Source: Niallia taxi
Lineage (GTDB): Bacteria; Bacillota; Bacilli; Bacillales; Cytobacillaceae
Length of the DNA: 64,000 nucleotides
Assembly (NCBI RefSeq): GCF_004005475.1
Contig: NZ_RZTZ01000003.1
Coordinates: 372,001-436,000, forward strand
Direction of reading: 5' to 3'
The stretch's first letter is position 1, and each line of letters begins with the position of its first letter. A model generated the notes under the pieces. It was not told the origin of the DNA. It worked only from the letters and a program-made list of their open reading frames with translations, and did no database searches. Shown in pieces: positions 1 to 10,288 of the stretch. The position numbers and the translations under genes are program-made.

Positions 1-559
1 AGTATGCACTCAAAACGTCCATTATTACTGTTCTTGGAGCTTTATTAGAGATGGTAGTATACCGAAAAAGCTTTGCAAGTGCTTCACCTGGTATTATTTC
101 AAGACTTGTTACCGTTGAGATGACTTCACTTGCTGTTTGCGGTGTTACAGCAACCCATGTCCTCATTCGCAGCTCTGGATTACGTGTAAAAAAGTCGATT
201 ACATCTCCTATTCCTTCCTTTGCCACTTCTTCGTTAATAACAATGATAAAGTTATGGGCCCAAAACACTCTTCGCGAAGAAAAGCTAGACATTTGGCGAA
301 TTGCCTCAAAGATGGACTCACCTTCTGTTTCCACAGACCAAACAGCCTCACCTGATTGTCCAGACGGTGCCCCAGTCTGACCACGAGCATCTGCTGGTCT
401 TGCCACCTGTGCAGTCACCTTAACTGTTCCTTCCTTTTCTCCTTTATCAATTCCAACTGCCATTACTAATGCTAAATCACTGATTTCTCTTTTTCCTGAG
501 CAAGCCCCAAGCAGGAGAAGCATTGCCAGCAACACATGGAAAAGGATGATTTTCTTCAT
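1..559 (-). CDS. Ger(x)C-family germination lipoprotein, 3' end outside window
   Basis: C subunit of a GerA-type nutrient germinant receptor, expected on the outer face of the spore inner membrane. The reading frame is open from an ATG at 559 to the window edge (about 186 residues seen). A signal peptide is followed by a lipobox, LGAC, with the lipidated Cys at about residue 20. After it comes the family-typical start ISDLALVMAVGIDKGE. The ATG overlaps the stop of the upstream A-subunit gene in an ATGA arrangement, which supports coupled translation and the A-C subunit order. A B subunit is not visible here and could lie off the left edge. The C-terminal half is missing only because of the window boundary. 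Confidence 0.9.
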   Translation of the reverse strand, partial: MKKIILFHVLLAMLLLLGACSGKREISDLALVMAVGIDKGEKEGTVKVTAQVARPADARGQTGAPSGQSGEAVWSVETEGESIFEAIRQMSSFSSRRVFWAHNFIIVINEEVAKEGIGDVIDFFTRNPELRMRTWVAVTPQTASEVISTVTSLEIIPGEALAKLFRYTTISNKAPRTVIMDVLSAY

Positions 560-2268
560 TCCGTATCATCCCCTTTTCCTTTTTTCGCTTTTCTTGTTTT
601 TAGCTGTTTAACACCTGTAACAGTGTCTTGCTTTTGTGCCTTTTGCTTGTTACTATCTTCACCTGACTGCTTTTTCGTCTGGCTTTCTGGTTCATTTCGT
701 TCAGAGGCTTCCTCCTGCTTCGTCTGTGAATCCTCTTCTTCCTTTCCTTTAGGAGGCTGGGGTGATCGGGCTTCCCCAAGCCTTGATGTGTCACCGTCTG
801 CTATGGATGGCCGCTTTTTCATAGCCCACCACGGCATACGGATAACCGTATCCTTCTGATCTTGCGGCTGGAACGGAGTAGCCGGCGACAAATACGATTC
901 CCCGAAGGAGCGAAGGCTTAAGGCATGAATAGCGATAAGTGCAAACATGGACGCAAAGCCAAGAAGTCCAAGTGTTCCTGATGCTAACAACAAGGGAAAT
1001 CTAACAAGACGAATAGAATAGGAAGCCGAATAGTTCGGGATAACAAACGAGGATATCCCTGTAGTTGCGACGATAATAACCATAAATGGAGAAACAATTC
1101 CCGCTTGAACTGCGGCTTGGCCGATAACAAGCGAACCGACGATGCTCACTGCAGAACCGACTGGCTTTGGCATGCGCAAACCTGCTTCCCGCATGAGCTC
1201 AAACGTTAATTCCATCAGCAAAGCCTCCAGCAAAACAGGAAATGGAACAACCTCACGACCTGAGGCAATTGTCAGTGCTAGTGGGGTTGGAATCATTTCC
1301 TGATGAAAGCTGACAAGCATAATATAGATGCTTGTTAGTGTTAAACTGAGAATAAAGGCTGTGTACCGGACGATTCGAAAAAAGCTGCCCGCCATGAAGC
1401 CTAAATAATAATCATCACTTGCCTGTAGAAACTCCCAGAAATATGTAGGTACTATAAGCACAAATGGCGTATTATCAACAAATATTGCAACCCTGCCCTC
1501 AAGCAAGGAGGATGCGACCTTATCAGGGCGCTCTGTACTCATGATTGTCGTGAAAGGTGATAATGGAGCATCTCTGATCATTTCCTCGATATAGCCGCTC
1601 TCTAAAATTCCGTCAATATCAATTTTTTCAAGGCGTTCCTTCACCTCATCCACTAGCCCTTTTTTGACAACACCATTGATGTAGGCAATATTAATGTCTG
1701 TTTTCGTGCGTTTGCCAATATTTAATTCTTCGATTCGAAAGCCAGTGTCCCGAATTCTTCGCCTAACGAGCGCAGTATTAACGCGAATAGTTTCGGTAAA
1801 ACCATCCCGCGGTCCACGTACTACCTGCTCTGCTTGTGGCTCTGACACACTTCTTGCAGCCCAGCCCTTTGTCGGTATTTGAAAGGCCTTCTTGCAGCCG
1901 TCGACAAGGAGGACAGTATCCCCAGACAAAATCGCTTTAATAGCACTTTCAAGCTCTGTTGTCTCAATGAAATTAGTATTCATGAGAACATGCTCCTCCA
2001 AAAGGCTCTCGATGTTAAACGTATCAAGATCATTTCGGAGAATAACTTCATTTCCTTCAAACATCAACGCTTGAACAATCTTTTCAATAATCTGTGTGTT
2101 CACAAGTCCATCGATATAAAAACAAGTGGCATGAACATTCTTCTTTTCTAAAAAGGTAACTTTCCGTTCAATAAAATCGGCACTGCCTGAAAGAAGCTCT
2201 TTAATGATAGAGCTGTTATAGGTTAATGAGTTCGTGAAATCATGCTGTGTACTATTGTTTGATACCAT
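556..2268 (-). CDS. GerA-family spore germination protein, A subunit
   Basis: Membrane subunit of a nutrient germinant receptor. About 270 N-terminal soluble residues contain the family-typical segments VDGCKKAFQIPTKGW, RGPRDGFTE and RRRIRD. A block of roughly five membrane segments follows (about residues 285-455). The usual family ending, seen here as MPWWAMKKRPS, is reached near residue 490. The protein then continues for about 80 more residues that are almost only K, E, Q, S, R and D; B. subtilis GerAA, near 480 residues, has no such tail. Start is an ATG after a GGGTGAGG ribosome site. It is followed by the lipoprotein subunit with a 4-bp overlap. Expression is expected in the forespore (family knowledge); I did not identify the promoter. 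Confidence 0.93.
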   Translation of the reverse strand: MVSNNSTQHDFTNSLTYNSSIIKELLSGSADFIERKVTFLEKKNVHATCFYIDGLVNTQIIEKIVQALMFEGNEVILRNDLDTFNIESLLEEHVLMNTNFIETTELESAIKAILSGDTVLLVDGCKKAFQIPTKGWAARSVSEPQAEQVVRGPRDGFTETIRVNTALVRRRIRDTGFRIEELNIGKRTKTDINIAYINGVVKKGLVDEVKERLEKIDIDGILESGYIEEMIRDAPLSPFTTIMSTERPDKVASSLLEGRVAIFVDNTPFVLIVPTYFWEFLQASDDYYLGFMAGSFFRIVRYTAFILSLTLTSIYIMLVSFHQEMIPTPLALTIASGREVVPFPVLLEALLMELTFELMREAGLRMPKPVGSAVSIVGSLVIGQAAVQAGIVSPFMVIIVATTGISSFVIPNYSASYSIRLVRFPLLLASGTLGLLGFASMFALIAIHALSLRSFGESYLSPATPFQPQDQKDTVIRMPWWAMKKRPSIADGDTSRLGEARSPQPPKGKEEEDSQTKQEEASERNEPESQTKKQSGEDSNKQKAQKQDTVTGVKQLKTRKAKKGKGDDTE

Positions 2269-2484
2269 TAATCCTCACCCTCAATCTGCAAAAAATCTTT
2301 GTTAGTCATTTAGCGGCTGAAACGGCATCATTATCCTTCATAACCAACTATTTGCAGTTCTATTCTTTTTGCCGAAAAATGTATAAAGCTGACTAATTAT
2401 GTTGAAGAAAAGGAATAGAAGATAAATCCTTACAGCAAAATTGTTAGATTATAGAAATTTATTTATATTAAGGAGTATTTGCCA

Positions 2485-2691
2485 ATGAATTTTTATCATA
2501 CATGGATTTATGAATATATCTTGAATGCGAAATGGTTCATTTGGATGATTGTTTACGTCGTGCTTGGCTTGAATATTATTGCACCTGTAATCATTTGGGG
2601 ATTGATGAATGGAACAGCTCTGATTAAATGGGCAAAGACAATTAAGCAAAAAGCAAAAAAGAAAATGAAGCAAAAGAATCTCGAATCGTGA
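2485..2691 (+). CDS. small single-pass membrane protein, unknown
   Basis: A 68-residue protein beginning MNFYHTWIYEYI, with one long hydrophobic segment (about residues 18-45) and a very basic, Lys-rich C-terminal tail. I chose the ATG at 2485 over an in-frame TTG at 2479 because the AAGGAG ribosome site at 2470-2475 is nine bases from the ATG. It is monocistronic: divergent from the germination genes and convergent with ugd. Its last codons form the left arm of a terminator-like hairpin. I do not recognise a family, and the function is unknown. Confidence 0.6.
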   Translation: MNFYHTWIYEYILNAKWFIWMIVYVVLGLNIIAPVIIWGLMNGTALIKWAKTIKQKAKKKMKQKNLES

Positions 2692-2713
2692 TTCTTGCGT
2701 CATTTTCTTTTTT
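2659..2713 (+). terminator. hairpin terminator overlapping the 3' end of the small membrane gene
   Basis: A long imperfect stem pairs AGAAAATGA-GCAA-AGAATC with its complement across a short loop and runs into CTTTTTT. The left arm is coding sequence. It lies between convergent genes and may work in both directions. Confidence 0.65.
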
Positions 2714-2722
2714 ACTTGTGAA

Positions 2723-4048
2723 TTAACTATTTTGCAGCACCTTTTGGTTCACGGCAGGACGGCCAATTGATCTGTAATGAATTCCTGCCTTTTCCGCGGC
2801 ATGAAGCGAATAGCAGTTTCTGCCGTCATATACGTACGGAGTTTTCATATTTTCTGCAAACTTGGTTACTGGCATATTCTTAATCTCTGGCCATTCTGTG
2901 AATACAAAGCAAAGATCTGCATCCCTTAAGGCCTCTTCTATGCTTGTGGTAAACTCCACTTCTGTCGGGTAAATTTTTTGAAAGTTCTTTTCGCCAACAG
3001 GATCATAAACATGCACCTTTGCCCCTTCGTTTAAAAGCAAGCGAACATTCGGAATGGAAGGAGCCTCTCTCAAGTCATCTGTACCGGGCTTAAAGGTAAC
3101 GCCTAATACAGCTACCTTTAAGCCAGCAAAGCTTGAAAAGTCTTTCCTTGCCTTCTTGATGAGTTTGAATTTCTGCTTCTCATTAACCTCTATTGCCGCT
3201 TTTACAGTTCGAAGAACATAGCCTTCTTCCTCTGACAGCCAGTGCAGCGCCTTTGTATCCTTCGGAAAACAAGAACCGCCATACCCTATTCCTGCCTGAA
3301 GGAATTTGTCGCCGATTCTGCTGTCCATGCTCATTCCTTTCGTCACATCATCGATATTCGCACCGACTGTCTCACATAAATTCGCAATGTCATTAACAAA
3401 AGAAATCTTGAGTGCAAGGAAGTCATTTGATGCATACTTGACCATTTCTGCGCTTCTGCGGCCCATCGTTAAAATTGGCTGCTGAAACGGCTGATAAATT
3501 TCAGTCAAAAGCTGCTTTGCTGCTTTTGATTCAGTACCAATAACAATCCTAGAAGCATTTAATGTATCCCTGACAGCAGTGCCTTGCGCCAAAAATTCAG
3601 GGTTTGCCGCAACCTCTACCTTAATCCCCTGTTTTACATGCTCCCTCATAAATGCTTCTACCTTGTCATTTGTACCAATAGGAACAGTAGACTTGATGAC
3701 AACTAAACAGTCTCTTACGGCTGTTTCGGCAATTTGCCTTGCAACTGTGTAAAGATATGTAAGATTTGCGGAACCGTCCTCATTTTCCGGTGTGCCGACA
3801 CCAATGATAATGACACTTGCATTCGCATATGCATCCTTATAGTCTGTTGTAAAAAACAGGTTCCCTGATTTTTTGTTTCTGGAAATCAGGTCATCTAGCT
3901 GAGGCTCATATATAGGAGAGATTCCTTTATTCAAAAGGTCAATCTTTTCCTGAATGGGATCCACACACGTCACCACATGACCTGCCTCTGCTAAACAAAC
4001 GCCTGTCACTAAACCTACATAACCTGTACCTGCTACTGTAATCTCCAT
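2723..4048 (-). CDS. ugd: UDP-glucose 6-dehydrogenase
   Basis: Oxidises UDP-glucose to UDP-glucuronate with NAD+, supplying uronic acid for teichuronic acid or exopolysaccharide. The 441 residues match the TuaD/Ugd family length. An N-terminal Rossmann site GTGYVGLVTGVCLAEAGH is present. The conserved NPEFLAQGTA stretch and the catalytic-cysteine motif GIGYGGSCFPKD (about residue 260) follow, then the C-terminal UDP-binding domain with LGVTFKPGTDDLREAPS. No teichuronic acid genes adjoin it; the nearest glycan genes are at 35-40 kb. The ATG at 4048 has an AGGGAG ribosome site that lies inside one arm of a strong inverted repeat (separate entry), which suggests translational control. Confidence 0.95.
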   Translation of the reverse strand: MEITVAGTGYVGLVTGVCLAEAGHVVTCVDPIQEKIDLLNKGISPIYEPQLDDLISRNKKSGNLFFTTDYKDAYANASVIIIGVGTPENEDGSANLTYLYTVARQIAETAVRDCLVVIKSTVPIGTNDKVEAFMREHVKQGIKVEVAANPEFLAQGTAVRDTLNASRIVIGTESKAAKQLLTEIYQPFQQPILTMGRRSAEMVKYASNDFLALKISFVNDIANLCETVGANIDDVTKGMSMDSRIGDKFLQAGIGYGGSCFPKDTKALHWLSEEEGYVLRTVKAAIEVNEKQKFKLIKKARKDFSSFAGLKVAVLGVTFKPGTDDLREAPSIPNVRLLLNEGAKVHVYDPVGEKNFQKIYPTEVEFTTSIEEALRDADLCFVFTEWPEIKNMPVTKFAENMKTPYVYDGRNCYSLHAAEKAGIHYRSIGRPAVNQKVLQNS

Positions 4049-4058
4049 TCACTTAAAC

Positions 4059-4106
4059 TCCCTTGCTTTTTTATTGGATAAATTCCCTAAAAAAGCAAGG
4101 GAATTT
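4059..4106 (-). promoter_or_regulatory. two mutually exclusive leader hairpins over the ugd ribosome site
   Basis: In the ugd leader, a perfect 14-bp inverted repeat (4059-4072 with 4089-4102, 16-base loop) places the AGGGAG ribosome site in its 3' arm. A second, shorter perfect repeat (AAATTCCCT 4080-4088 with AGGGAATTT 4098-4106) shares bases with it, so only one can form at a time. The first would hide the ribosome site and the second would expose it. This is inferred from base pairing only. No T-run follows either stem, so neither looks like a terminator. Confidence 0.5.
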
Positions 4107-4359
4107 TTATATACAATTCATTCCCAGATAGTTTAGCAGCGGCATGTTAAGCTAATTTGGCACTTATGTAAAGGTTGTATGAATATGAATGTTTATTTAA
4201 GGGTAAATGGCGGTTTCTTAGGTATTATCCATATATTCCCTTTTAATAGAAAGAGAAACATAGATTTTCCCTGTTCGCTTCTTCCTTAGCTTCCTTATAT
4301 GGTTAAAACACCTAGGAAAAAACAAGGAAAAGGCGCTTTTTCAAGAAAAGGAAGTTCCC

Positions 4360-4866
4360 ATGATAGACAGTGAATATCGAATATTAGTAGAACAGTATAC
4401 ACCGATGATTCATCATATGCTAAAGAAGCTAGCCATTTATAAGAATAAAGAGGAATTTTTGCAGATAGGGTTAATCAGCATTTGGGAGGCACACGAAAAT
4501 TACAAGGAAGAAAAGGGAAGGTTCAGCTCTTACTTATATATGCACATGAAAGGACGGCTTCTAGATGAATTGAAGCGCCGTTCAAAGGAAGAGCAGCGAA
4601 CTCTTTATCCAGAGGAGACTTTTTGGGAAACAGCTGCTAGTGCTTTTACTATTACAGACGATGAGCCATATATACAAGCATTGTGCAAATCGCTCACCAA
4701 AAGGGAAGCAAAATGGGTTATTTATACATTTATACAGCAATTAACAATAAGTGAGATTGCCGCAAAAGAGAATGTTAGCAAGTCTGCCGTTAAGGGCTGG
4801 AAAAAAGGAGCAATAATAAAACTGAAAAGGCTCCTGCTTGCTGCAAGTAAAAATGGGACAGCCTAA
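4360..4866 (+). CDS. sigma-70 family RNA polymerase sigma factor, unassigned subgroup
   Basis: A 168-residue protein with a region-2-like N-terminal half (DEFLQIGLISIWEAHENY-type core, then FSSYLYMHMKGRLLDELKRR). The C-terminal region-4 helix-turn-helix is seen as LTISEIAAKENVSKSAVKGW. It is short, like ECF or minor sigma factors, but the region 2 sequence resembles the SigH/SigO-like type more than a typical ECF factor. The ATG follows GGAAGTTCCC. No anti-sigma gene is adjacent, as the next gene is convergent. The target promoters are unknown. Confidence 0.8.
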   Translation: MIDSEYRILVEQYTPMIHHMLKKLAIYKNKEEFLQIGLISIWEAHENYKEEKGRFSSYLYMHMKGRLLDELKRRSKEEQRTLYPEETFWETAASAFTITDDEPYIQALCKSLTKREAKWVIYTFIQQLTISEIAAKENVSKSAVKGWKKGAIIKLKRLLLAASKNGTA

Positions 4867-4875
4867 AGCCGTCCC
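4855..4875 (-). terminator. intrinsic terminator of the M42 peptidase gene
   Basis: GGGACRGC stem with a four-base loop; on the minus strand it is followed by ATTTTTAC. It overlaps the stop codon of the convergent sigma-factor gene and could serve both. Confidence 0.6.
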
Positions 4876-4889
4876 ACCCCGTAAAGCTA

Positions 4890-5948
4890 TTAAATTTGAA
4901 ACTTATACTCTTCCGCCTTCTTCATGTGCAGAATAAATACTATCAATAGATCCTTTGTTGCCTGGAAATCAATTATGTCTATCACTTCATTCGGGGAATG
5001 AGCATATCTCGATGGTATGGAGAGCACCCCTGTTGGAATCCCTTTTCCTGCGAGGCTCAATTCTCCTGCATCTGTGCCAATTCCAGGAAACACCTCAAGC
5101 TGATAAGGGATGTTCTGTTCCTTTGCAAGGAGTTGAAGCTGTTCTCTCACCTTCCTATTGGAGATTAAACTGAAGTCCATAATTTTTATACCGGTGCCTG
5201 CACCTAAGGCAAGTGTCCTGTCCATCATCTCCTCAGGAGTGTCACTAACAGCCGTTGTATCAAGCGCAATCGCTACATCTGCGTCTGTCTGATGGCTGAC
5301 AACCCTTGCTCCCCTTAAACCGACTTCCTCCTGAACAGTGAAAGCACCGACTATTTCCCCAGCAAAGTCATCTGCATTCAACTCTTCTAGTACTTTAATC
5401 AAACAGGCGCAGCCTGCTCTGTCGTCAAAGGCCTTGCTGCTGAAGCGGCTCTCTGTCAGCTTATCGAAATGAGGATGCCAGACGATAGAATCTCCTACTT
5501 CAACGCCTAGGTCCTCTGCCTCTTTTTTGCTTGCAGCACCAACATCTATGTATTGCTGTTTATGTGTGCGAACCTTTTGTGCATCATCAAATTTAACCAT
5601 ATGTGCAGAAATCGTGCCAATGACTCCAGCTCGCATGCCCTGTTTTGTTTTAATTTGCACACGCTGTGACAGCAATATTCTGTCATCATGCCCGCCTAAT
5701 TTTTCAAAACGAATCAGCCCATTATCCTCCACCTTTTTGACGATAAAGCCAACTTCATCCATATGTGCAGCGATTACGATTTTGGGACCAGGCTTACTGC
5801 CCTTTTTCGTAACAATTAAATTGCCTGCACCATCTACATCGATTGTATCAACATGGCCGCGCAGCCTGCTTGCAATAAATGCAGCAACATCATCTTCAAA
5901 TCCGCATGGTCCATGTAACTCTGTTAACTCTTTCAATAATTCTATCAA
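4890..5948 (-). CDS. M42-family metallo-aminopeptidase (YsdC-like)
   Basis: Cytosolic dinuclear-zinc aminopeptidase of the FrvX/YsdC/glutamyl aminopeptidase family. Metal ligands and catalytic residues sit in AAHMDEVGF, AFDDRAG, VQEEVGLRG, IALDTT and RYAHSPNEV. The length (352 residues) is normal. The longer frame opens with a TTG at 5963 inside the GGAGGT ribosome site. The TTG at 5948, eight bases after that site, is the better start and gives MIELLKELTELHG. Monocistronic. Its role is probably general peptide turnover; the substrate cannot be read from the sequence. Confidence 0.93.
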   Translation of the reverse strand: MIELLKELTELHGPCGFEDDVAAFIASRLRGHVDTIDVDGAGNLIVTKKGSKPGPKIVIAAHMDEVGFIVKKVEDNGLIRFEKLGGHDDRILLSQRVQIKTKQGMRAGVIGTISAHMVKFDDAQKVRTHKQQYIDVGAASKKEAEDLGVEVGDSIVWHPHFDKLTESRFSSKAFDDRAGCACLIKVLEELNADDFAGEIVGAFTVQEEVGLRGARVVSHQTDADVAIALDTTAVSDTPEEMMDRTLALGAGTGIKIMDFSLISNRKVREQLQLLAKEQNIPYQLEVFPGIGTDAGELSLAGKGIPTGVLSIPSRYAHSPNEVIDIIDFQATKDLLIVFILHMKKAEEYKFQI

Positions 5949-6062
5949 TAGTTCCACCTCCAAGAAGTTTATATTATTTCCGAATACGAAATAATCCCAC
6001 TTCTTTTATCGTAATCTATTTTTCAGAAAAATCAATATTCAATAGAGTTTTTGACAAAATAA

Positions 6063-6087
6063 AAAGGCTGGTTTGCTACCAGCCTTT
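6063..6087 (-). terminator. intrinsic terminator of nupC
   Basis: Perfect stem AAAGGCTGG/CCAGCCTTT with a seven-base loop, followed on the minus strand by TTTTTATTTTG. It lies immediately after the nupC stop. Confidence 0.85.
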
Positions 6088-6091
6088 CTTC

Positions 6092-7273
6092 TTATATAAA
6101 CAAACCAACAATTGTAGCTGTAACCATAGATGCCATCGTTGCTACTAACAGCATTTTCAAGCCGAATTTAGAAACAATTCCTGCTTTTTCACCGTTGATT
6201 GCTTGGATAGAACCAGAAATAATTCCAATAGAAGAGAAATTAGCAAAGGATACAAGAAATGTTGACACAATACCAACTGTCTTTTCTGACAAATGAGGAA
6301 TCATTTCCTTAAACTGGAGCATTGCGACAAACTCATTGGCTGCAAGCTTTGTTCCCATAACAGAACCAGCATCGAGAATTTCCTTGCCCGGAACTCCCAT
6401 GATCCATGCAATCGGTGCAAAAATATAGCCTAGAATTCCTGTGAAGCCGATGCCAAACACTGCTGCAAAGAAAGCATTGATAAGTGCAAGTAAACCAACA
6501 TATGCAACAAGCATAGCTGCAACGATTAAAGCAACTCGTCCGCCATCAAGCGCTCCAGCAGAGATTGCCCCAAAGATAGAATCAGTTGTGGCAACTTCTT
6601 TAATATCAATTTTCTCATCTTCTTCTTTTTTAATTGGACAAACCAATGTTGCGATAATAAGCGCAGACAATGCGTTCAGCAGCATCGCAACAAGGACATA
6701 TTTTGCAGGAATCATGTTCATATATGATCCCATAATAGATGCAGACACAGATGCCATTGCAGAAGTAGATACAACAAACAGCTTATTGTCATTCATTTTA
6801 TCTAAATGTGCCTTAATAGCCAAAATAGATTCAGATTGTCCGAAGAAAATGGAGTTAATGCTGTTGAACGTAACAACCTTTGAAAGACCTGTCAGCTTTG
6901 CCAACGCTCCGCCAATATACTTAATAGCAAGAGGCAGAACTTTAATATGTGTCAGCACAGATAATAATGTTGATGTAAAGATGATTAGCATCAAAACATT
7001 GATGAAGAACACACTAACTCCGTCAGCAACAAGACCGCCTGTAACGAAGCTTACTCCTTCATAACCATAGCTCAATACCTTTGATACACCGTTCGAAGTA
7101 GCTTCAATAATCTTCAAGCCAAAAGTTGTCTTGAACATAACCACAGTTATTACTAACTGCAATACGATCATGATAAGAATCGCTTTATAGTTAATGCCTT
7201 TTTTGTCATTAGACAAAAGATATGCCAAGCCTAATGTCAAAAGCAGCCCTACTATTCCAATTAAAATAGACAT
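6092..7273 (-). CDS. nupC: NupC-type concentrative nucleoside transporter
   Basis: Cation-coupled nucleoside uptake across the cell membrane (CNT family). The 393 residues and multi-span hydrophobic profile match the family. Two CNT landmarks are visible: STSAMASVSASIMGSY in the middle and LAANEFVAMLQF (the NEFVA signature) in the C-terminal third. A strong AGGAGGG ribosome site lies eight bases before the ATG. Monocistronic with its own terminator. It stands near xpt-pbuX, so this part of the window concerns purine and nucleoside salvage. No riboswitch was found in its leader. Confidence 0.93.
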   Translation of the reverse strand: MSILIGIVGLLLTLGLAYLLSNDKKGINYKAILIMIVLQLVITVVMFKTTFGLKIIEATSNGVSKVLSYGYEGVSFVTGGLVADGVSVFFINVLMLIIFTSTLLSVLTHIKVLPLAIKYIGGALAKLTGLSKVVTFNSINSIFFGQSESILAIKAHLDKMNDNKLFVVSTSAMASVSASIMGSYMNMIPAKYVLVAMLLNALSALIIATLVCPIKKEEDEKIDIKEVATTDSIFGAISAGALDGGRVALIVAAMLVAYVGLLALINAFFAAVFGIGFTGILGYIFAPIAWIMGVPGKEILDAGSVMGTKLAANEFVAMLQFKEMIPHLSEKTVGIVSTFLVSFANFSSIGIISGSIQAINGEKAGIVSKFGLKMLLVATMASMVTATIVGLFI

Positions 7274-7650
7274 TTCCCTTTCCCTCCTGGATGTTTAATC
7301 ACAATGTTGGATTGTAAGCATAACAGCTTACAAAAAAAGCCATTAAATGGCGGTTTTCGTACATAGTACACAAGGGTTTATGATACTGGAAAGAAAGGGG
7401 AATGTCACTGCTTTTTAATAAATAAACAAAAGTTCTATTCTTCTAAAAAGTATAGTAAATTCGCAAGATTTATATAGTTATTTCTATTCAACATTTGTTT
7501 ATAACATCAAAAACAATTACTCACATCTCTATAAAAGGGCAGAATTAGTAGCAGATACACGAATCCATTTTTTCTTCCTATTAGCCTTGAAATCACTTTC
7601 TATATTATAAGGAAGAAACTAGTTCCAACCCCTTCTTCATCTGCAATAAA
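7274..7650. other. AT-rich intergenic stretch upstream of nupC
   Basis: I see no open reading frame with a ribosome site, and no structured RNA. It should hold the nupC promoter, which I could not define confidently. A short inverted repeat, AAGCCATT with AATGGCGGTT, lies near 7337-7356. Confidence 0.4.
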
Positions 7651-8004
7651 AAAGAGGCTGGGACAAAACAAAAGATAAGCTTTCTAAACACGAATAATAG
7701 AATTACAACTAAATTTGAAAAATGAAGGTTGTGTCTAAATAGAATGTTGAGTTAAAGTGAGTTTCGTTTCATTGCGCTGCACCCACTCGCTTTCCGCGGG
7801 GAGGTATGGAGCCTCCTCGTCTTCGCCTGCGGGGTCTCATCCTTTCCTCTATTTCCCTTAGTAGTCGAGTGGCCTCCGCTCCATTCCACTAAAATTTCTA
7901 ATTTCTTGTATTTAAACTAAAAACAAAAAAACGAACTATTTAATCAATAGTTGATTAAGTAGTTCGTTCTTTACGCTGGTTCACATACTTATGTTCCAGC
8001 CTCT
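7651..8004. repeat. intergenic MITE-like repeat, copy 1
   Basis: About 354 bp, nearly identical along its length to 20163-20519. The ends are inverted repeats: AAGAGGCTGGGACA at left, and the complement, with one mismatch, at right. Inside are a GC-rich core of many short inverted segments (CCACTCG with CGAGTGG; CCGCGGGGAGG with GAGCCTCCTCG) and an 18-bp hairpin with a three-base loop (7930-7968). The right end is five bases from the pbuX stop. The same end sequence occurs at the IS1182-type relic at 59387. Confidence 0.85.
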
Positions 8005-8008
8005 CGTA

Positions 8009-9303
8009 TTAAGCTGCCTTTTGTTCTGCTTTAACTGCTGGTTTTCTGTTTGGCAGAAGATTAAACAAAATATTAAGGATAATAGCTGTAAGACTTCCTG
8101 CAACAATACCGCTTTCTGTCAAAATGCGGATTGTTTCAGGCATTTCTTTAAAGATATCAGGCACTACTGTAACACCAAGTCCTAAGCCAACTGAACATGC
8201 GACAACAAGCAGGTTTCCTTGTTGATTGAAATCAACCTGTCCAAGCATTTTAATTCCATAAGCACACACCATGCCGAACATTGCTAATGATGCTCCGCCA
8301 AGAACTGCTGTTGGAATTAATGTTGTCACTGCTGCTACTTTAGGCAGGAAGCCTAAGATGACAAGAATAACTCCAGCAGAGAAAATCGCGTTTTTCGTTT
8401 TAACTCCTGTTAACTGAACAAGACCGACGTTTTGAGAATATGCCGTGTAAGGGAAAGAGTTCAAAACCCCGCCAAGCACACTGGCAATTCCTTCTGAACG
8501 GTATCCTCTTGCAAGGTCCTTTTCGGATACCTTTGTTTTCGTGATATCGCTAAGCGCCAAATACACGCCAGTTGATTCAATAAGACTTACAATCGCTACA
8601 AGTGTCATTGTTAGGATTGCAGAGAAATTAAATGTTGGCATTCCGAAATAGAATGGCTTCAAGCCATGAACCCAAGAAGCATCTGCTACTTTTCCGAAAT
8701 CAACCAAGCCCATGAATGCTGCGACAATTGTGCCGACAATTAGACCGATTAAGATGGAGATCGTTTTAATAAAGCCTTTTGCATACTTATTTAACAACAG
8801 GATAAATACCAATACACCGAAAGACAATAGTAAGTTTTTCGGATCTCCGAAATCTGCACTGCCTTCGCCGCCAGCCATATCCTTAATTGCTACAGGAATT
8901 AACGTCAAACCAATGATTGTTACGACAGATCCTGTTACAACAGGCGGGAAATATTTAACAAGCTTACTGAAAAAAGAAGAGATAAGAACAATGATAAGAC
9001 CTGAAACGATAATTGCTCCATAAATGGCTGTCACACCATGGTTTGCTCCGATTGCAATCATCGGTCCTACTGCTGTAAATGTACAGCCAAGCATAACAGG
9101 AAGACCAATCCCAAAGAATTTATTTTTCCAAACTTGCAGCAGTGTTGCGATACCGCATGTTAACAGGTCGATTGAGACTAAGTACGTCAATTGTTCAAAT
9201 GTTAAGTTCAGCGCTCCCCCTACAATCAAGGGAACTAGCACTGCTCCGGCATACATTGCCAGGACGTGTTGAAAACCAATTGACCATGTCTTTAAATTGT
9301 TCA

Positions 9304-9304
<1 letters not shown>
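8009..9304 (-). CDS. pbuX: xanthine permease, NCS2 family
   Basis: Imports xanthine across the membrane. 431 residues with the family's multi-span pattern and the NCS2 landmarks LIESTGVYLALSDIT and GGVLNSFPYTAYSQNVG, where substrate-binding residues reside. The start ATG shares its A with the xpt stop (TAATG), with an AGGAGG site inside the end of xpt, so translation is coupled. It is the second gene of the riboswitch-controlled xpt-pbuX operon, as in B. subtilis. A MITE-like repeat abuts the stop and may supply the 3' hairpin, since no separate terminator is visible. Confidence 0.95.
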
Positions 9305-10114
<810 letters not shown>

Positions 10115-10136
10115 TGAATATAATTGTTATATAGGA

Positions 10137-10164
10137 ATTATAGCCGAAGATTTGACTTTTGCAA
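10137..10164 (-). promoter_or_regulatory. sigma-A promoter of xpt-pbuX
   Basis: On the minus strand TTGCAA, 16 bases, TATAAT. It is placed about 20 bases before the riboswitch aptamer. Confidence 0.75.
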
Positions 10165-10288
10165 ACTGAATTTTTGCATAAAGTCTTATATTTCGACAAA
10201 GTATTTTTACTTTAGAGCAGGTAACACCTTGCTGGCATTGTGTTTATCGACTTTCCCCTTTTCATCTGGAAAATATGACCACATAAAA

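Noticed and set aside
2984-2990. GTTCTTT, a possible SinR box
   Set aside because: It is a single copy inside the ugd coding sequence, without partner half-site or promoter; expected by chance.
6441-7064. 207-residue plus-strand frame opposite nupC
   Set aside because: Antisense shadow of a conserved transporter, low-complexity Ser/Thr/Ala composition.
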